Source: Actinomycetes bacterium
GTDB taxonomy: Bacteria > Actinomycetota > Acidimicrobiia > Acidimicrobiales > RAAP-2
Length of the DNA stretch: 55,232 bases
Direction of reading: 5' to 3'
Assembly: GCA_021785695.1 (NCBI GenBank)
Contig: JAJYEQ010000009.1
Coordinates: forward strand, 1 to 55,232
Made by a program: the position numbers and the translations under genes. Shown here in pieces: positions 25,578 through 37,435 of the stretch. The notes below the pieces were generated by a model. That model did no database searches. It saw nothing but the letters and a program-made list of their open reading frames with translations, and was not told the origin of the DNA. Position 1 is the first letter of the stretch; every line of letters begins with the position of its first letter.

Positions 25578-26591
25578 GTGCGCATTGGCAACCTGTACGG
25601 ACCCGACGCGACCTTCCTGGGCGTCCCGGCGGCCGACCCCGACGACCCGGCCAGCTGGAGCGGGGCCGCGGCGGCCATCATCGGGGCGCCCTTCGACGGG
25701 GGGACCTCGCACCGCTCGGGCTGCCGCTTCGGGCCCCAGGCCATCCGCCTGACCGACTACCTGCCCCACGACGGGTCCCGACCGAGCCTGGCCCTCGGGG
25801 TCGACCCGCTGGTCGACCTGGGCGTGGTCGACCTGGGCGACGTCGAGATGCCCTCGGGCGAGACCGAGCGGTCCCTGGCGCGCCTCGAGGCGCGAGTCAC
25901 CGCCGTGGCCACGGCGGGGGTGCTTCCCGTGGTGCTCGGCGGGGACCACACCATCGCCCTGCCCGACGTGACCGGGGTGGCCCGCCACGTGGGCTGGGGC
26001 CGGGTGGCGGTGATCCACTTCGACGCCCACGCCGACACCGGGGACACGCAGATGGGCTCGCTCTACGGGCACGGCACGCCGATGCGTCGCCTCATCGAGT
26101 CGGGGGCCTGCCGCGGGGACCGCTTCTTCCAGATCGGGCTGCGCGGCTACTGGCCCGAGCCCGCGACCCTGGACTGGATGGCGGCCCAGGGCATGCGCTC
26201 CTTCGAGATGGGCGAGATCGTCGCGCGCGGCCTGGACGCCGTGCTCGACGAGGCGCTCGAGCGGGCCACCGACGAGTGTGACGCGGTCTTCGTGTCCGTC
26301 GACGTCGACGTGGTGGACCCGGGTGCCGCCCCGGGCACCGGGACGCCCGAGCCCGGCGGTCTGTCCAGCCGCCAGCTGCTCGACGCGGTGCGGCGCCTGG
26401 CCATGGAGGCGCCGCTGGCGGGGCTGGACGTCGTCGAGGTGGCCCCGCCCTTCGACCACGCCGAGATCACGGCCTACCTGGGCAACCGCGTGGTGCTCGA
26501 GGCGCTCGCCGGGGTGGCCTGGCAGCGCGGCGCGACCCGGCGCGACCCCGCCGCGCCCCTGCTAGATCGCGGGACGGGGCCGGCGCGCTGA
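25578..26591 (+). CDS. Agmatinase/ureohydrolase-family Mn enzyme
   Basis: A 337-residue ureohydrolase. The binuclear manganese ligands are all visible: VVLGGDHTIAL, VIHFDAHADTGD and SVDVDVVDPGAAPGTGTPEPGG (SVDVDVVDP and GTGTPEPGG). IGAPFDGGTSHRSGCRFGPQAIR near the N-terminus is typical of agmatinases and guanidinobutyrase-like enzymes (short form IGAPFDGG). It would release urea from a guanidino compound, giving putrescine if agmatine is the substrate. The substrate cannot be fixed from sequence. It is convergent with the PLP decarboxylase, three bases apart. Confidence 0.88.
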   Translation: MRIGNLYGPDATFLGVPAADPDDPASWSGAAAAIIGAPFDGGTSHRSGCRFGPQAIRLTDYLPHDGSRPSLALGVDPLVDLGVVDLGDVEMPSGETERSLARLEARVTAVATAGVLPVVLGGDHTIALPDVTGVARHVGWGRVAVIHFDAHADTGDTQMGSLYGHGTPMRRLIESGACRGDRFFQIGLRGYWPEPATLDWMAAQGMRSFEMGEIVARGLDAVLDEALERATDECDAVFVSVDVDVVDPGAAPGTGTPEPGGLSSRQLLDAVRRLAMEAPLAGLDVVEVAPPFDHAEITAYLGNRVVLEALAGVAWQRGATRRDPAAPLLDRGTGPAR

Positions 26592-26594
26592 GCC

Positions 26595-27965
26595 TCAGTC
26601 GCGCATGGAGTCCAGGACCTGGGCGATGGTCGACTCGTTGGTGTCGGGGTGGAGGAACGCGAAGCGCCCAATCGTCTCGCCCTCCCACTTGGTGGGGGTG
26701 ACGAAGGCCACCTGGTCGCGCAGCAGCTGGAGGCTCCACTCGTTGTAGCGCGCCTCGCTCCAGCCCGGCCGGCGGAACAGCGCGATCGACAGACTCGCCG
26801 GCCGCACCATCTCGAGGTCGGGGCGCGCGCGCACCATCTCCTCGGTGATGCGCGCCAGCTCGATCCCGCGCTCGATGGCCGACTCGTAGGCGCCCACGCC
26901 GTAGGTCACCAGGGAGAACCAGAACGGCAGGCCGCGGGCCCGCCGCGAGAGGTGGATGGCGAAGTCCGAGGGGTTCCAGTCGTAGTCCTCGTCGTCGCTG
27001 ACGTGCAGGATGTCGAGGTACCCCGCCTGCTGGGCCAGGACCGTACGGGCGATCGTCGGGTTGCGGTAGATCAGGGCCGCGCAGTCGAGCGGCGCGAAGA
27101 GCCACTTGTGGGGGTCCACCACGAAGCTGTCGGCGTGGCGCAGGCCGGCGAAGATCTCGCGGTGGGAGGGGGCCAGCATGGCCGCCCCGCCGTAGGCGCC
27201 GTCGACGTGGAACCACAGGTCGTGCGCGCGCGCGTAGGTGCCCAGGCCCTCGAGGTCGTCAACGATGCCGGCGTTGGTGGTGCCGGCGGTGGCGACGATG
27301 GCGATCACCGACTCGGGGTGGGGGTCGGCGGCCAGGGCCGCGCGCAGCGCCTCGACGGTGAAGCGGTGGTCGCTCGTGGCGACCTCGAAGGGCTCGATGC
27401 CGATGACGTGGAGCGCCTTGCCGACGCTGGCGTGGGCGTCGGCCGAGATGGCGATGCGCACCCGGTGCGGCTCGATCTCGGGGCGGCGGGCGCGGCCGAC
27501 GTCGCGGGCCACGGTCAGGCTGGCCAGGTTGCCCATCGAGCCCCCCGAGACGAAGGCGCCGCCGGCGCCCTCGGGCAGGCCGGCACGCTGGGACAGGAAG
27601 TCCAGGGCCTGGTTCTCGGCGGTCACGACGCCGGCCGCCTCCAGCCAGCTGGTGCCGTTGAGGCCCGAGCAGGCCACCACCATGTCGAAGAGCAGCGAGT
27701 TCTTGGTCGGCGAGTTGGGGATGAAGGCCAGGAAGGTCGGGGCGTCGATGGAGACCACCGCGGGCGCCAGGTCCCGCTCGAACAGGGCGAGGACCTCCTC
27801 GACGGGTCGTCCCTCCTGGGTGATCAGGCCCGTGACCTCGTCGGCGGGGATGTCGAAGAGGCCGCCGTAGTCGAGCGGGACCGGGTCCAGCGCCAGCCGC
27901 TCGCGACAGTAGGCGAAGATCGCCTCAGTCGCCTTCTCGTCGTACGCGAACATTGGGTGCCCCAC
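26595..27965 (-). CDS. PLP-dependent group II decarboxylase (second copy)
   Basis: A 456-residue PLP decarboxylase-family protein. It shows the phosphate loop FVSGGSMGNLASLTVA, the cofactor-stacking SADAHASVGKAL, FHVDGAYGGAAML, and the PLP lysine in VVDPHKWLFAPLDC. GTG 27965 is chosen because GGAGGT is four bases upstream; ATG 27968 is the near alternative and leaves too little spacing. It is adjacent to, and convergent with, the ureohydrolase, which could fit amine metabolism, but substrate specificity is not visible. Confidence 0.87.
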   Translation of the reverse strand: MGHPMFAYDEKATEAIFAYCRERLALDPVPLDYGGLFDIPADEVTGLITQEGRPVEEVLALFERDLAPAVVSIDAPTFLAFIPNSPTKNSLLFDMVVACSGLNGTSWLEAAGVVTAENQALDFLSQRAGLPEGAGGAFVSGGSMGNLASLTVARDVGRARRPEIEPHRVRIAISADAHASVGKALHVIGIEPFEVATSDHRFTVEALRAALAADPHPESVIAIVATAGTTNAGIVDDLEGLGTYARAHDLWFHVDGAYGGAAMLAPSHREIFAGLRHADSFVVDPHKWLFAPLDCAALIYRNPTIARTVLAQQAGYLDILHVSDDEDYDWNPSDFAIHLSRRARGLPFWFSLVTYGVGAYESAIERGIELARITEEMVRARPDLEMVRPASLSIALFRRPGWSEARYNEWSLQLLRDQVAFVTPTKWEGETIGRFAFLHPDTNESTIAQVLDSMRD

Positions 27966-28039
27966 CATGACCTCCCCGTTTGGGCCTTGGCCATCGTAGA
28001 GCCTGGCCACCTTCCCCACGGGCTCGCGTACCATGGGGC

Positions 28040-28951
28040 ATGGCCGAGGGTCCGATCGGGTACTTGGGGCCCGAGGGGTCCTTCTCGCACGAGGCCGTGC
28101 GCCAGCTGGGGGGCAGTGCGACGCCGGTGGCGACCATCCCGGACCTGCTGGCCCAGGTGGCCGCGGGCACCCTGGAGCACGCGCTGGTCCCGCTGGAGAA
28201 CGCCATCGAGGGCACGGTGTCGGCGACCATCGACGGCCTGGTCTTCGACCACGACCTCTACATCACCCGCGAGGTCGTGCGGCCGATCCACCTGCACCTG
28301 CTGGCTCGCCCGGGACGGGACCTCGACCAGATCCGCGTCGTCTACAGCTACCCGCACGCCCTGGCCCAGTGCCGGGGCTTCCTGGCCAGCCTGGACGGGA
28401 TCGACGTGGTGCCCACGACCTCGACCAGCGAGGCCGCCCGGCTGGTCGCCAGCTCCGCGGAGCCCTGGGCGGCGGTGGGCTCGGCCCTGGCCGGCGAGCT
28501 CTTCGCCCTGGCCGTGGTCGCCGGCGACGTCGAGGACCACGCGGGCAACGCCACACGCTTCGTGGTGGTGGGCCGTGACGAGGTGGCCGCGCCCACGGGG
28601 CACGACCGCACCACGATCGTCTGCTTCCAGAACGCCGACCACCCCGGATCCCTCTACGGCATCCTGGGCCGCTTCGCGGCGCGCGACATCAACCTGACCA
28701 AGCTGGAGAGCCGGCCGACCAAGCGCGGCCTGGGCGACTACTGCTTCGTCATCGAGTTCGAGGGCCACATCGGTGACGACCTCGTGGCCGACTGCCTCGC
28801 CGACCTGCAGGCCCACCTGGCCCACGTGAAGTTCCTGGGCTCCTACCCGGTCACCGGCGAGGCCGCCTCGAGCCGCCGGGCCGCCGTCAGCGCGGCGCGG
28901 CGCTCGGCCGATCGCTGGATCGCCGGGCTGCGCGCGCGCGTGGTGGGCTGA
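28040..28951 (+). CDS. pheA: Prephenate dehydratase
   Basis: A 303-residue monofunctional prephenate dehydratase, converting prephenate to phenylpyruvate in phenylalanine synthesis. The catalytic part opens IGYLGPEGSFSHEAV, includes VPLENAIEGTV, and has the key NATRFVVVG (Thr-Arg-Phe) motif. The C-terminal ACT domain (about 198-280) has HPGSLYGIL and KLESRPTKRG, the Phe-binding ESRP motif, so feedback inhibition by phenylalanine is expected. There is no chorismate mutase domain. The start ATG 28040 gives MAEGPIGYLG. Confidence 0.93.
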   Translation: MAEGPIGYLGPEGSFSHEAVRQLGGSATPVATIPDLLAQVAAGTLEHALVPLENAIEGTVSATIDGLVFDHDLYITREVVRPIHLHLLARPGRDLDQIRVVYSYPHALAQCRGFLASLDGIDVVPTTSTSEAARLVASSAEPWAAVGSALAGELFALAVVAGDVEDHAGNATRFVVVGRDEVAAPTGHDRTTIVCFQNADHPGSLYGILGRFAARDINLTKLESRPTKRGLGDYCFVIEFEGHIGDDLVADCLADLQAHLAHVKFLGSYPVTGEAASSRRAAVSAARRSADRWIAGLRARVVG

Positions 28952-28952
28952 G

Positions 28953-31127
28953 CTATCCGTCGAGGCGCACGCGCGGCAGGACCCGGTCGAGCCAGCGCGG
29001 CAGCCACCAGTTCCTCTCGCCCAGCACGAACATGGCTCCGGGGACCAGGACGAGGCGCACGATGGTCGCGTCCAGCAGGACCGCCGCCGACAGCCCGATG
29101 GCCAGCTGCTTGACCACGACCAGGGGTGAGGTGACGAACGAGAGGAAGACGCTGACCATGATGAGGGCCGCGGCCCCGATGACGCGCCCGGTGCGGGCCA
29201 GGCCCTCGGCCACCGCGCCCGCGTTGTCGTGCCGGCGCAGCCAGCTCTCGTGGATGCGCGAGAGCAAGAACACCTCGTAGTCCATCGAGAGCCCGAAGAC
29301 GATCGCGAACATGATCATGGGCACGTAGGCCTCGATGGGGACGCTGGTCGGCAGGCCCAGCCAGGCGCGGCCCCAGCCCCACTGGAAGACCGCCACCAGG
29401 ACGCCGTAGGCGGCGCCGATGCTGAGCAGGTTGAGCGCGGCGGCCTCCAGGGCCAGGACCAGGCTTCGGAAGGCCGAGGCGATGAGCACGAAGGCGACCG
29501 CGATCACCAGCAGCACGATCAGCGGCGTGCGCGAGGCCACGATGGAGTCGAACTCGTCTTGCAGGGCGGTCGGCCCGGTGACGTAGCCGTGCCACCCGGT
29601 TCCCGCCAGGGCGCGGGGCAGCGTCGTGTCGACCAGCGTCGAGAACAGGGCCGGGGATGCGGCCGCCGAGGGGTCCGAGGCCGGGATCAGCGTCGCCACG
29701 AGGAGCCGGCCGTCGGGTGAGGGACGCAGCGCCGTGACCGAGGCCACGTCGGGCGTCGCGGCGAGGGCCCGCGCGACCAGCGCCGAGCGGCGCGCGGGCG
29801 CGGTGCGGCCCCCGGTGTCCACGACCACGGTGAGCGGGCCATTGATCCCGGGTCCGAAGCCCCGGGCCAAGAGGTCGTAGGCGCGCCGGTCGGTGAAGGA
29901 CGTGGGGTCCGCGCCATCGCCGACGTGGCCCAGCTGGAGCGAGAGGACGGGGAGGGCGATGACCGCGAGGGCCGCCCCACCCAGGACCAGCGCGCGCCAG
30001 GGGTGCCGGCCCACCCGGGCCGCGTAGCGGTGCCAGCCGTCGTCGGCGCTCGTGGCCTCGGCGACGGGGCGCCGCACCCGGTAGCGATCCAGGCGCCGCC
30101 CGGCCAGGACCAGCGCGGCCGGGACGAGCGTGACGGCTCCGAGGGCCGCCACGACGATGGCGAACACCGCGGCCAGCCCGAGCAGCCCGATGAAGCTGAG
30201 GCCCGACCCGTACAGGCCGAGCATGGCCACCGCGACCGTCGTGGCGGCGATGACGATGGCGCGCCCGCTCGAGGCCGTCACCCGGCCGGCGGCCTGCGCG
30301 GGGTCGTGACCCTCGGCCAGCAGCTGGCGGAAGCGCGTGGTGAGGAAGACGGCGTAGTCGATGCCGACGCCGAGGCCGATCATGGCGGCCAGCGTCGGCG
30401 ATGCGGTCGCGAACGTCAGCACCAGGGCCACCAGCCCGAGGACGCTCAGGCCGATCACGACACCGATGACGGCACTCGCCAGGGGGACGATGGCGCCCAG
30501 CACGCTGCCGAAGGTCAGGGCCAGCACCACCAGCGCGACGGCGACACCGAGCATCTCGGCGCGCAGGTCGGTCGTGCGGGGCCGGGTGATCTGGTCGAAC
30601 GCGCCGCCGAAGTCGACCGTCAGGCCCGCGCGCGTGGCTGGCGCGGTGGCCCCGCGCAGGTCGGCGGCGAACCCCGGTCCGAGCGAGGACGCCGCGACGT
30701 CGAGGCGCACCGTGGCGTAGGCGATCGTGCCCGAGCGCGACAGCGTCGCGGGCCTGGTCGACAGCGGGTCCGAGACGGCCACGACGTGGGGCAGGCGCGC
30801 CAGGTTGGCGACGCTGGCTTCGAGGGCCGGGCCGAACGCGGCCAGCGTCCCGTGGCCGGTGGCCACGACCACCAGGCCGGTGGCGCCGCGCGCCGCGGGC
30901 TCGTGGGCCTGCAGCAGCGCGGCCCCCACCGAGGCCGGCGTTCCCCCGAGCGTCGTCGCGTCGGCGTAGGTCGGGCGCTCGGCCCGGGTCCCGATTCCCA
31001 GCACGACGGCGGCCAGCAGCCACACGGCGATCACGCGCCAGGGGTGGCGGCCACTGAGGGCCCCGAGGCGGTGCAGCGCCGAGGGCGCGGGCTCGTCGAG
31101 GGCGGGGTCGGGGGCCCGAAACGTCAC
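28953..31127 (-). CDS. MMPL/RND-family membrane transporter
   Basis: A 724-residue membrane protein with the two-fold MMPL layout. TM1 (about 30-48) is followed by an extracytoplasmic loop (about 50-190), five TMs (190-350), a cytosolic linker, TM7 near 375-395, a second loop, and five C-terminal TMs. Conserved patches are MIGLGVGIDYAVFLTTRF and its repeat VFGLSMDYEVFLLSRIHESW (the GxDY motif of proton relay, twice). The substrate is probably lipid or drug. GTG 31127 is taken as the start. A dyad of repressor type overlaps it. It follows the ABC permease by 83 bases on the same strand. Confidence 0.9.
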   Translation of the reverse strand: MTFRAPDPALDEPAPSALHRLGALSGRHPWRVIAVWLLAAVVLGIGTRAERPTYADATTLGGTPASVGAALLQAHEPAARGATGLVVVATGHGTLAAFGPALEASVANLARLPHVVAVSDPLSTRPATLSRSGTIAYATVRLDVAASSLGPGFAADLRGATAPATRAGLTVDFGGAFDQITRPRTTDLRAEMLGVAVALVVLALTFGSVLGAIVPLASAVIGVVIGLSVLGLVALVLTFATASPTLAAMIGLGVGIDYAVFLTTRFRQLLAEGHDPAQAAGRVTASSGRAIVIAATTVAVAMLGLYGSGLSFIGLLGLAAVFAIVVAALGAVTLVPAALVLAGRRLDRYRVRRPVAEATSADDGWHRYAARVGRHPWRALVLGGAALAVIALPVLSLQLGHVGDGADPTSFTDRRAYDLLARGFGPGINGPLTVVVDTGGRTAPARRSALVARALAATPDVASVTALRPSPDGRLLVATLIPASDPSAAASPALFSTLVDTTLPRALAGTGWHGYVTGPTALQDEFDSIVASRTPLIVLLVIAVAFVLIASAFRSLVLALEAAALNLLSIGAAYGVLVAVFQWGWGRAWLGLPTSVPIEAYVPMIMFAIVFGLSMDYEVFLLSRIHESWLRRHDNAGAVAEGLARTGRVIGAAALIMVSVFLSFVTSPLVVVKQLAIGLSAAVLLDATIVRLVLVPGAMFVLGERNWWLPRWLDRVLPRVRLDG

Positions 31128-31141
31128 AATTTGTATACGTT
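31120..31141. promoter_or_regulatory. Candidate repressor operator over the MMPL start
   Basis: On the plus strand the arms AACGT and ACGTT flank an inner ACAA-T-TTGT dyad, giving the nested inverted repeat AACGT-c-ACAA-t-TTGT-at-ACGTT. On the minus strand TATACA a few bases before the GTG could be the -10 of a near-leaderless mRNA, which a bound repressor would block. This is an AT-rich island in very GC-rich DNA. TetR- or MarR-type control is usual for such exporters, but no regulator gene is adjacent. Confidence 0.45.
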
Positions 31142-31210
31142 AGGCACGAATCGATCCCGGGGCGATGATCCCGTGCGACGCGTCGTGACGCGGTGATCCG
31201 GGCTCGGCGC

Positions 31211-32841
31211 TCAGGCACCCACTAGGTCGCGCCGGGCGAAGGCGACGACGCCCGCTGCGGCGCCCACCAGCCCGATCGCGCACAGGATCGCGTTGGCCGT
31301 GGCGTGGGGAGCCTCGGCGGGCGCGGCGGCCATGTGGTGGAAGACCGATGTGCCGAGCAGCCAGGGGCTGATGGCGCCGATGCCCCCGACGATCACGATG
31401 AGCAAGGACCACGCCACGAGCCCGTAGCTCACGGGCACCGCGGCGCGGGGCCACAGCCCGTAGAGCGCCGTCGCCACACCGAGCAGGGCCAGGGCGGGCG
31501 GCAGGAGGTTGGCACCCGCCTCGAACAGCAGCGCGGGCCCCACGTGGGCGCCCTGGCTGGCGGTCGCACCCCACGTGGCCAGCCCCTCGAGGACGCCGGC
31601 GCCCGCCAGGGCGATGGCGGCGGCCCCGAGACGCCACAGGAGCCAGCGCACGCGCGAGACGCGGCTGGCCACCAGCCAGTCGAGATGCCCGCGGGCCTCC
31701 TCGGCGCGGGCGGCCGCCACCTGGCCGACGGCCAGGAGCGACACGACCACGGCGAGGATGAGCGAGGCCACCCCGAGCACCGCGCGCGTGCCGAGCGTCG
31801 TCGCGCCCAGACGGCCGAAGACGTCGCGCAACGAGGAGCCACCGATGGTCGATCCGGCCTTGCGGGCCACGAGGCCGATCAGCCCGGCGCCCAGGGTGAT
31901 CCCGATCCACCAGCGCAGGATGGTCGACGACAGCAGGCGCCAGGTGAGGGCGCCGGGACCCGTGAGGAGGCGCCGGGGCCCGCGGCGCCGGTCGTCGCGA
32001 GCGAGCAGCCCGGCGCCGATGTCCCGGATGCGCGCCGCCCGCAGGGCCACGGCCACCAGTACCACCGTCCACAGGGCCACGGGCACCACCGCGACGGGCG
32101 AGGGCGCAGTGAGCGGGGCCAACTCCTCGATCCAGCCCAGCGGCGACGCCCACACCAGGGCATGCAGTCCCAGCCCGGCGTCGGCCACCAGGCGCAGCGC
32201 GTAGGCGATGGCCAAGATCACCACGCCGGTCGTCGTCGCGTCGTGGCGCGTCGCGTCGAGCTGGCTGGTCAGGGCGCCGAGCGCCACGAACGTCGTGGCG
32301 GCCGCGAGCACCGCCCCGCCCAGCCCCAGGACCTGGGTCCAGCGCAGCCCGCCGGCCGGCGAGCCGATCGCCACCGCGCTCACCAGCACGCACGTCGCGG
32401 CCAGGACCACCACGCCCACGCCCACGCCGGCCAGAGCCTGTGCCGTGGTGGCCACGCGGCGGCGCGGACCGGCGAGCAGCAGGTCCCAGCGGCCGGTCTC
32501 CTCCTCGCCGCGCAGGGCCCCCGTCGCCGCGCGCAGGCCCCACAGGGAGGCGAGCACCGACAGGGTCAAGGAGACCTTGAAGGAGGTGAAGCCGGCGAGC
32601 GTGTCCAGGTGGGGGGCGGGCCCGAACAGCGCGATGGTCATCGTGTTGGTCCCGAAGGCGCGCGCCAGGGCCACGCGCAGGGCGTGGGTCGGGTAGACGT
32701 GGTCGTAGCTCAGGGCCGACGCCGCGGTGAGCACGCCGAGCGCGGCGCCCCACAGTGCGCCCGAGCGCACCGCCCGTCGCGCGCTCAGGGTGAAGACGAG
32801 GGCGCGCGCGGGGGCGGCGCCGGTCGTCACCTGCCGCATCC

Positions 32842-32845
<4 letters not shown>
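31211..32845 (-). CDS. ABC exporter permease, ABC-2-like (two-halves type)
   Basis: A 544-residue membrane protein with about twelve hydrophobic segments arranged as two halves. The motifs GEEETGRWDLLLAGP and, in the second half, ARAEEARGHLDWLVASRVSR are the paired amphipathic elements of actinobacterial ABC-2-type exporter permeases. GTG 32845 overlaps the TGA of the ATPase gene (GTGA); ATG 32839 is an alternative. It forms a two-gene exporter with the upstream ATPase. The substrate is unknown, and polyketide antibiotic-type exporters have this shape. Confidence 0.85.
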
Positions 32846-33741
<896 letters not shown>

Positions 33742-33875
33742 GACCAACCTCCTGAGTCCCGGGGCGGCCCGCGTCGCCCGCTCCCAGGTTTAGCCGACGC
33801 GCTCGCGAGGGCCGGCGGCACCGGCGGGTGGCGACGGACGGCGCCGCCCGCGCCGCGGCGACTGAGCGCACCCAG

Positions 33876-33960
33876 CGGAGGGAGTGGGATTCGAACCCAC
33901 GGTAGGCAAGCCCACGCCGGTTTTCAAGACCGGTACATTCGTCCGCTCTGTCATCCCTCC
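33876..33960 (-). tRNA. tRNA-Ser (anticodon UGA)
   Basis: A class II tRNA read on the minus strand. The acceptor GGAGGGA pairs with TCCCTCC, the anticodon stem CCGGT pairs with ACCGG around CTTGAAA (anticodon TGA), a long variable arm CGTGGGCTTGCCTACC follows, then the T-arm GTGGG-TTCGAAT-CCCAC. The discriminator is G and no CCA follows. It begins only ten bases after the typA stop on the same strand, so co-transcription is likely. Confidence 0.95.
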
Positions 33961-33970
33961 GGCGACGAGA

Positions 33971-35800
<1,830 letters not shown>

Positions 35801-35835
35801 GACCCATCTACGCTAGTGGCCCGCGCCGCCCACGG

Positions 35836-36615
35836 TCAGGCGGCGGCCGCGACGGCCCCCGCGGCGACCGCGGCGGCCACCACGTAGCGCGCCCCGCGGC
35901 GCGCGTCGGCCACGCTGCCGCGCAGGCCCAGGGCCAGTCCGGCGTCGGGCCAGACGCCCACGACCTGGGCCGGCAGCTCGCCGGCGGGATGCGCCAGGCC
36001 GGCCACCAGCAGGTCGACGCGGAGTCCGGCGCCGGCACTGGCGCTCGGCCGTCCCGCACGCACGCAGATCAGTGACCGGGCGGTGACGATGTCGCGCCGC
36101 CCGCGCAGGGTGACCGGTGAGCGGTCGACGGCGTAGTAGGCGTCGGACTCGGGTGCCGACCACGACGCCATCTGGTGGGTCAGCTCGAGCACCGAGACGG
36201 CCCACGTCCGCGCGGCGCTCATCACGGTGGCACGCCCCGCGGTGTCCAGACGCGCCAGCCACGCGCCCAACGACCCGGCGCCGGCGTAGCCCGACGCGGC
36301 GCGATCGAGCCGGTGCTCGAGCACGTGGGCCAGCGCGGCGCCGAGGGTGGCGTCCTCCCCGCGGACCAGGCGGTGCAGGGCGCTGCGGCCCAGCGCCCGC
36401 CGGGCCGTCGCCGCACTCCACGAGAACGGGTCGCACCGCGCGCTGCGCCGCTCCACGCTCCAGGCGCCGAGGGTCTGGCGGCGACCGGCCGGAGAACCGC
36501 CCAGGCGCCGGGCCAGGGCGGCGGGGAGGGTGGGGGGCACGAGCTCGGGGTCGCCCGCCGGGACGATCAGGGACGCGACCGCGCCAGGCTCGAGGTAGGC
36601 CAGCTCGATGCTCAC
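35836..36615 (-). CDS. Unknown protein, downstream member of a coupled paralogous pair
   Basis: A 259-residue protein starting at GTG 36615, whose GTGA overlaps the TGA of the gene before it. No named family is recognised. It has a Leu/Ala-rich helical middle (GSLGAWLARLDTAGR, then TWAVSVLELTH) followed by a strand-rich part VTLRGRRDIVTARSLICVRAG. That order, helices then T/S-P-V-x-L-x(3)-D-[LI]-V and a hydrophobic strand, is repeated in the upstream gene, suggesting an ancient duplication. The strand region faintly recalls the core of RecB-like PD-(D/E)XK nucleases without its lysine. A soluble protein is expected. The function is unknown. Confidence 0.7.
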   Translation of the reverse strand: MSIELAYLEPGAVASLIVPAGDPELVPPTLPAALARRLGGSPAGRRQTLGAWSVERRSARCDPFSWSAATARRALGRSALHRLVRGEDATLGAALAHVLEHRLDRAASGYAGAGSLGAWLARLDTAGRATVMSAARTWAVSVLELTHQMASWSAPESDAYYAVDRSPVTLRGRRDIVTARSLICVRAGRPSASAGAGLRVDLLVAGLAHPAGELPAQVVGVWPDAGLALGLRGSVADARRGARYVVAAAVAAGAVAAAA

Positions 36616-37388
36616 GCCGCGACTCCCGCGAGCTGCGTGGTGACCTGGGCGACGACGGCATCGAGAGCCCCGGCGAGCGTGGAGGCGCTCACGTCGTCGG
36701 CCACGTGCTCGCCGGTGGCCGTTGACACACTGGCGCTGGTGCGGGGAACACGTCCGGTGCGCAGGGTCCACGTGAGCGCGTGCAGCGACCGGAGGGCCGA
36801 GGCCTCGGGACCCAGCGGGGACGTGGTGACGTCGAGCAGATGGAGACCGGACGGTGCGGACCACACGAGATCGAGCGTGTCGGCGAGGACGACGGGCGTC
36901 GAGACGACCGGGATCGCGCAGCGCTGGGCGACTCGCGCGCCCGCGGGCACCGCCAGCTCGACCAGGGAGCCGGCCAGCGTGCGGGCGTGGCCGGCGACGT
37001 CCGCGCGCAGCCGGGCGCGCTCCTCGGCGTCGAGTGCTCGCAGGTGGGCGAGCAGCCCGGGCGCGGGGCTCGCCACGCGCCACGCGCTCACGGCCTGGGC
37101 GAAGGGGTCGGGGAGCGGGATGCCGGCCAGCACGACGGGGATCAGCCGCGCCACCAAGGCACCGCGCAGCTGGGCGAGCGGCGCGGTGCCGATGGGCACG
37201 ACGCCGCGCACGCCCACGCCGGCGCCGAGCGCGATCGCGACGGTGCCCTCGAGGCGGGGCCCCGTGGCGACCAGGTGGCTCACCCGCGCGACCAGCTCGG
37301 CGCGCAGGGCGGCCACGAGCTCGGTCGGCGCGCGGCGGGGTGCGGGGAGGCTCGTCGGGGTGGCGGGCTCATCGATCCGGGTGCTCAC
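36612..37388 (-). CDS. Unknown protein, upstream member of a coupled paralogous pair
   Basis: A 258-residue protein from GTG 37388. The last two-thirds show LLAHLRALDAEERARL, then TPVVLADTLDLVW, then GLHLLDVTTSPLG and LHALTWTLRTGR. The pattern resembles the RecB-nuclease series (G-x-x-D-x-[VL], then D-x-K-T-[GS], then a helix with a Leu/Tyr face), but DVTTS lacks the catalytic lysine. The downstream gene has the same arrangement, so I consider them diverged paralogs acting together. It is divergent from a 34-codon membrane peptide with only 47 bases between, which include ACGTT-GCGT-AACGT. Confidence 0.7.
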   Translation of the reverse strand: MSTRIDEPATPTSLPAPRRAPTELVAALRAELVARVSHLVATGPRLEGTVAIALGAGVGVRGVVPIGTAPLAQLRGALVARLIPVVLAGIPLPDPFAQAVSAWRVASPAPGLLAHLRALDAEERARLRADVAGHARTLAGSLVELAVPAGARVAQRCAIPVVSTPVVLADTLDLVWSAPSGLHLLDVTTSPLGPEASALRSLHALTWTLRTGRVPRTSASVSTATGEHVADDVSASTLAGALDAVVAQVTTQLAGVAA

Positions 37389-37435
37389 GGTGAACCACTG
37401 TTGTGGGCGGCTGTGACGTTGCGTAACGTGTCGCC

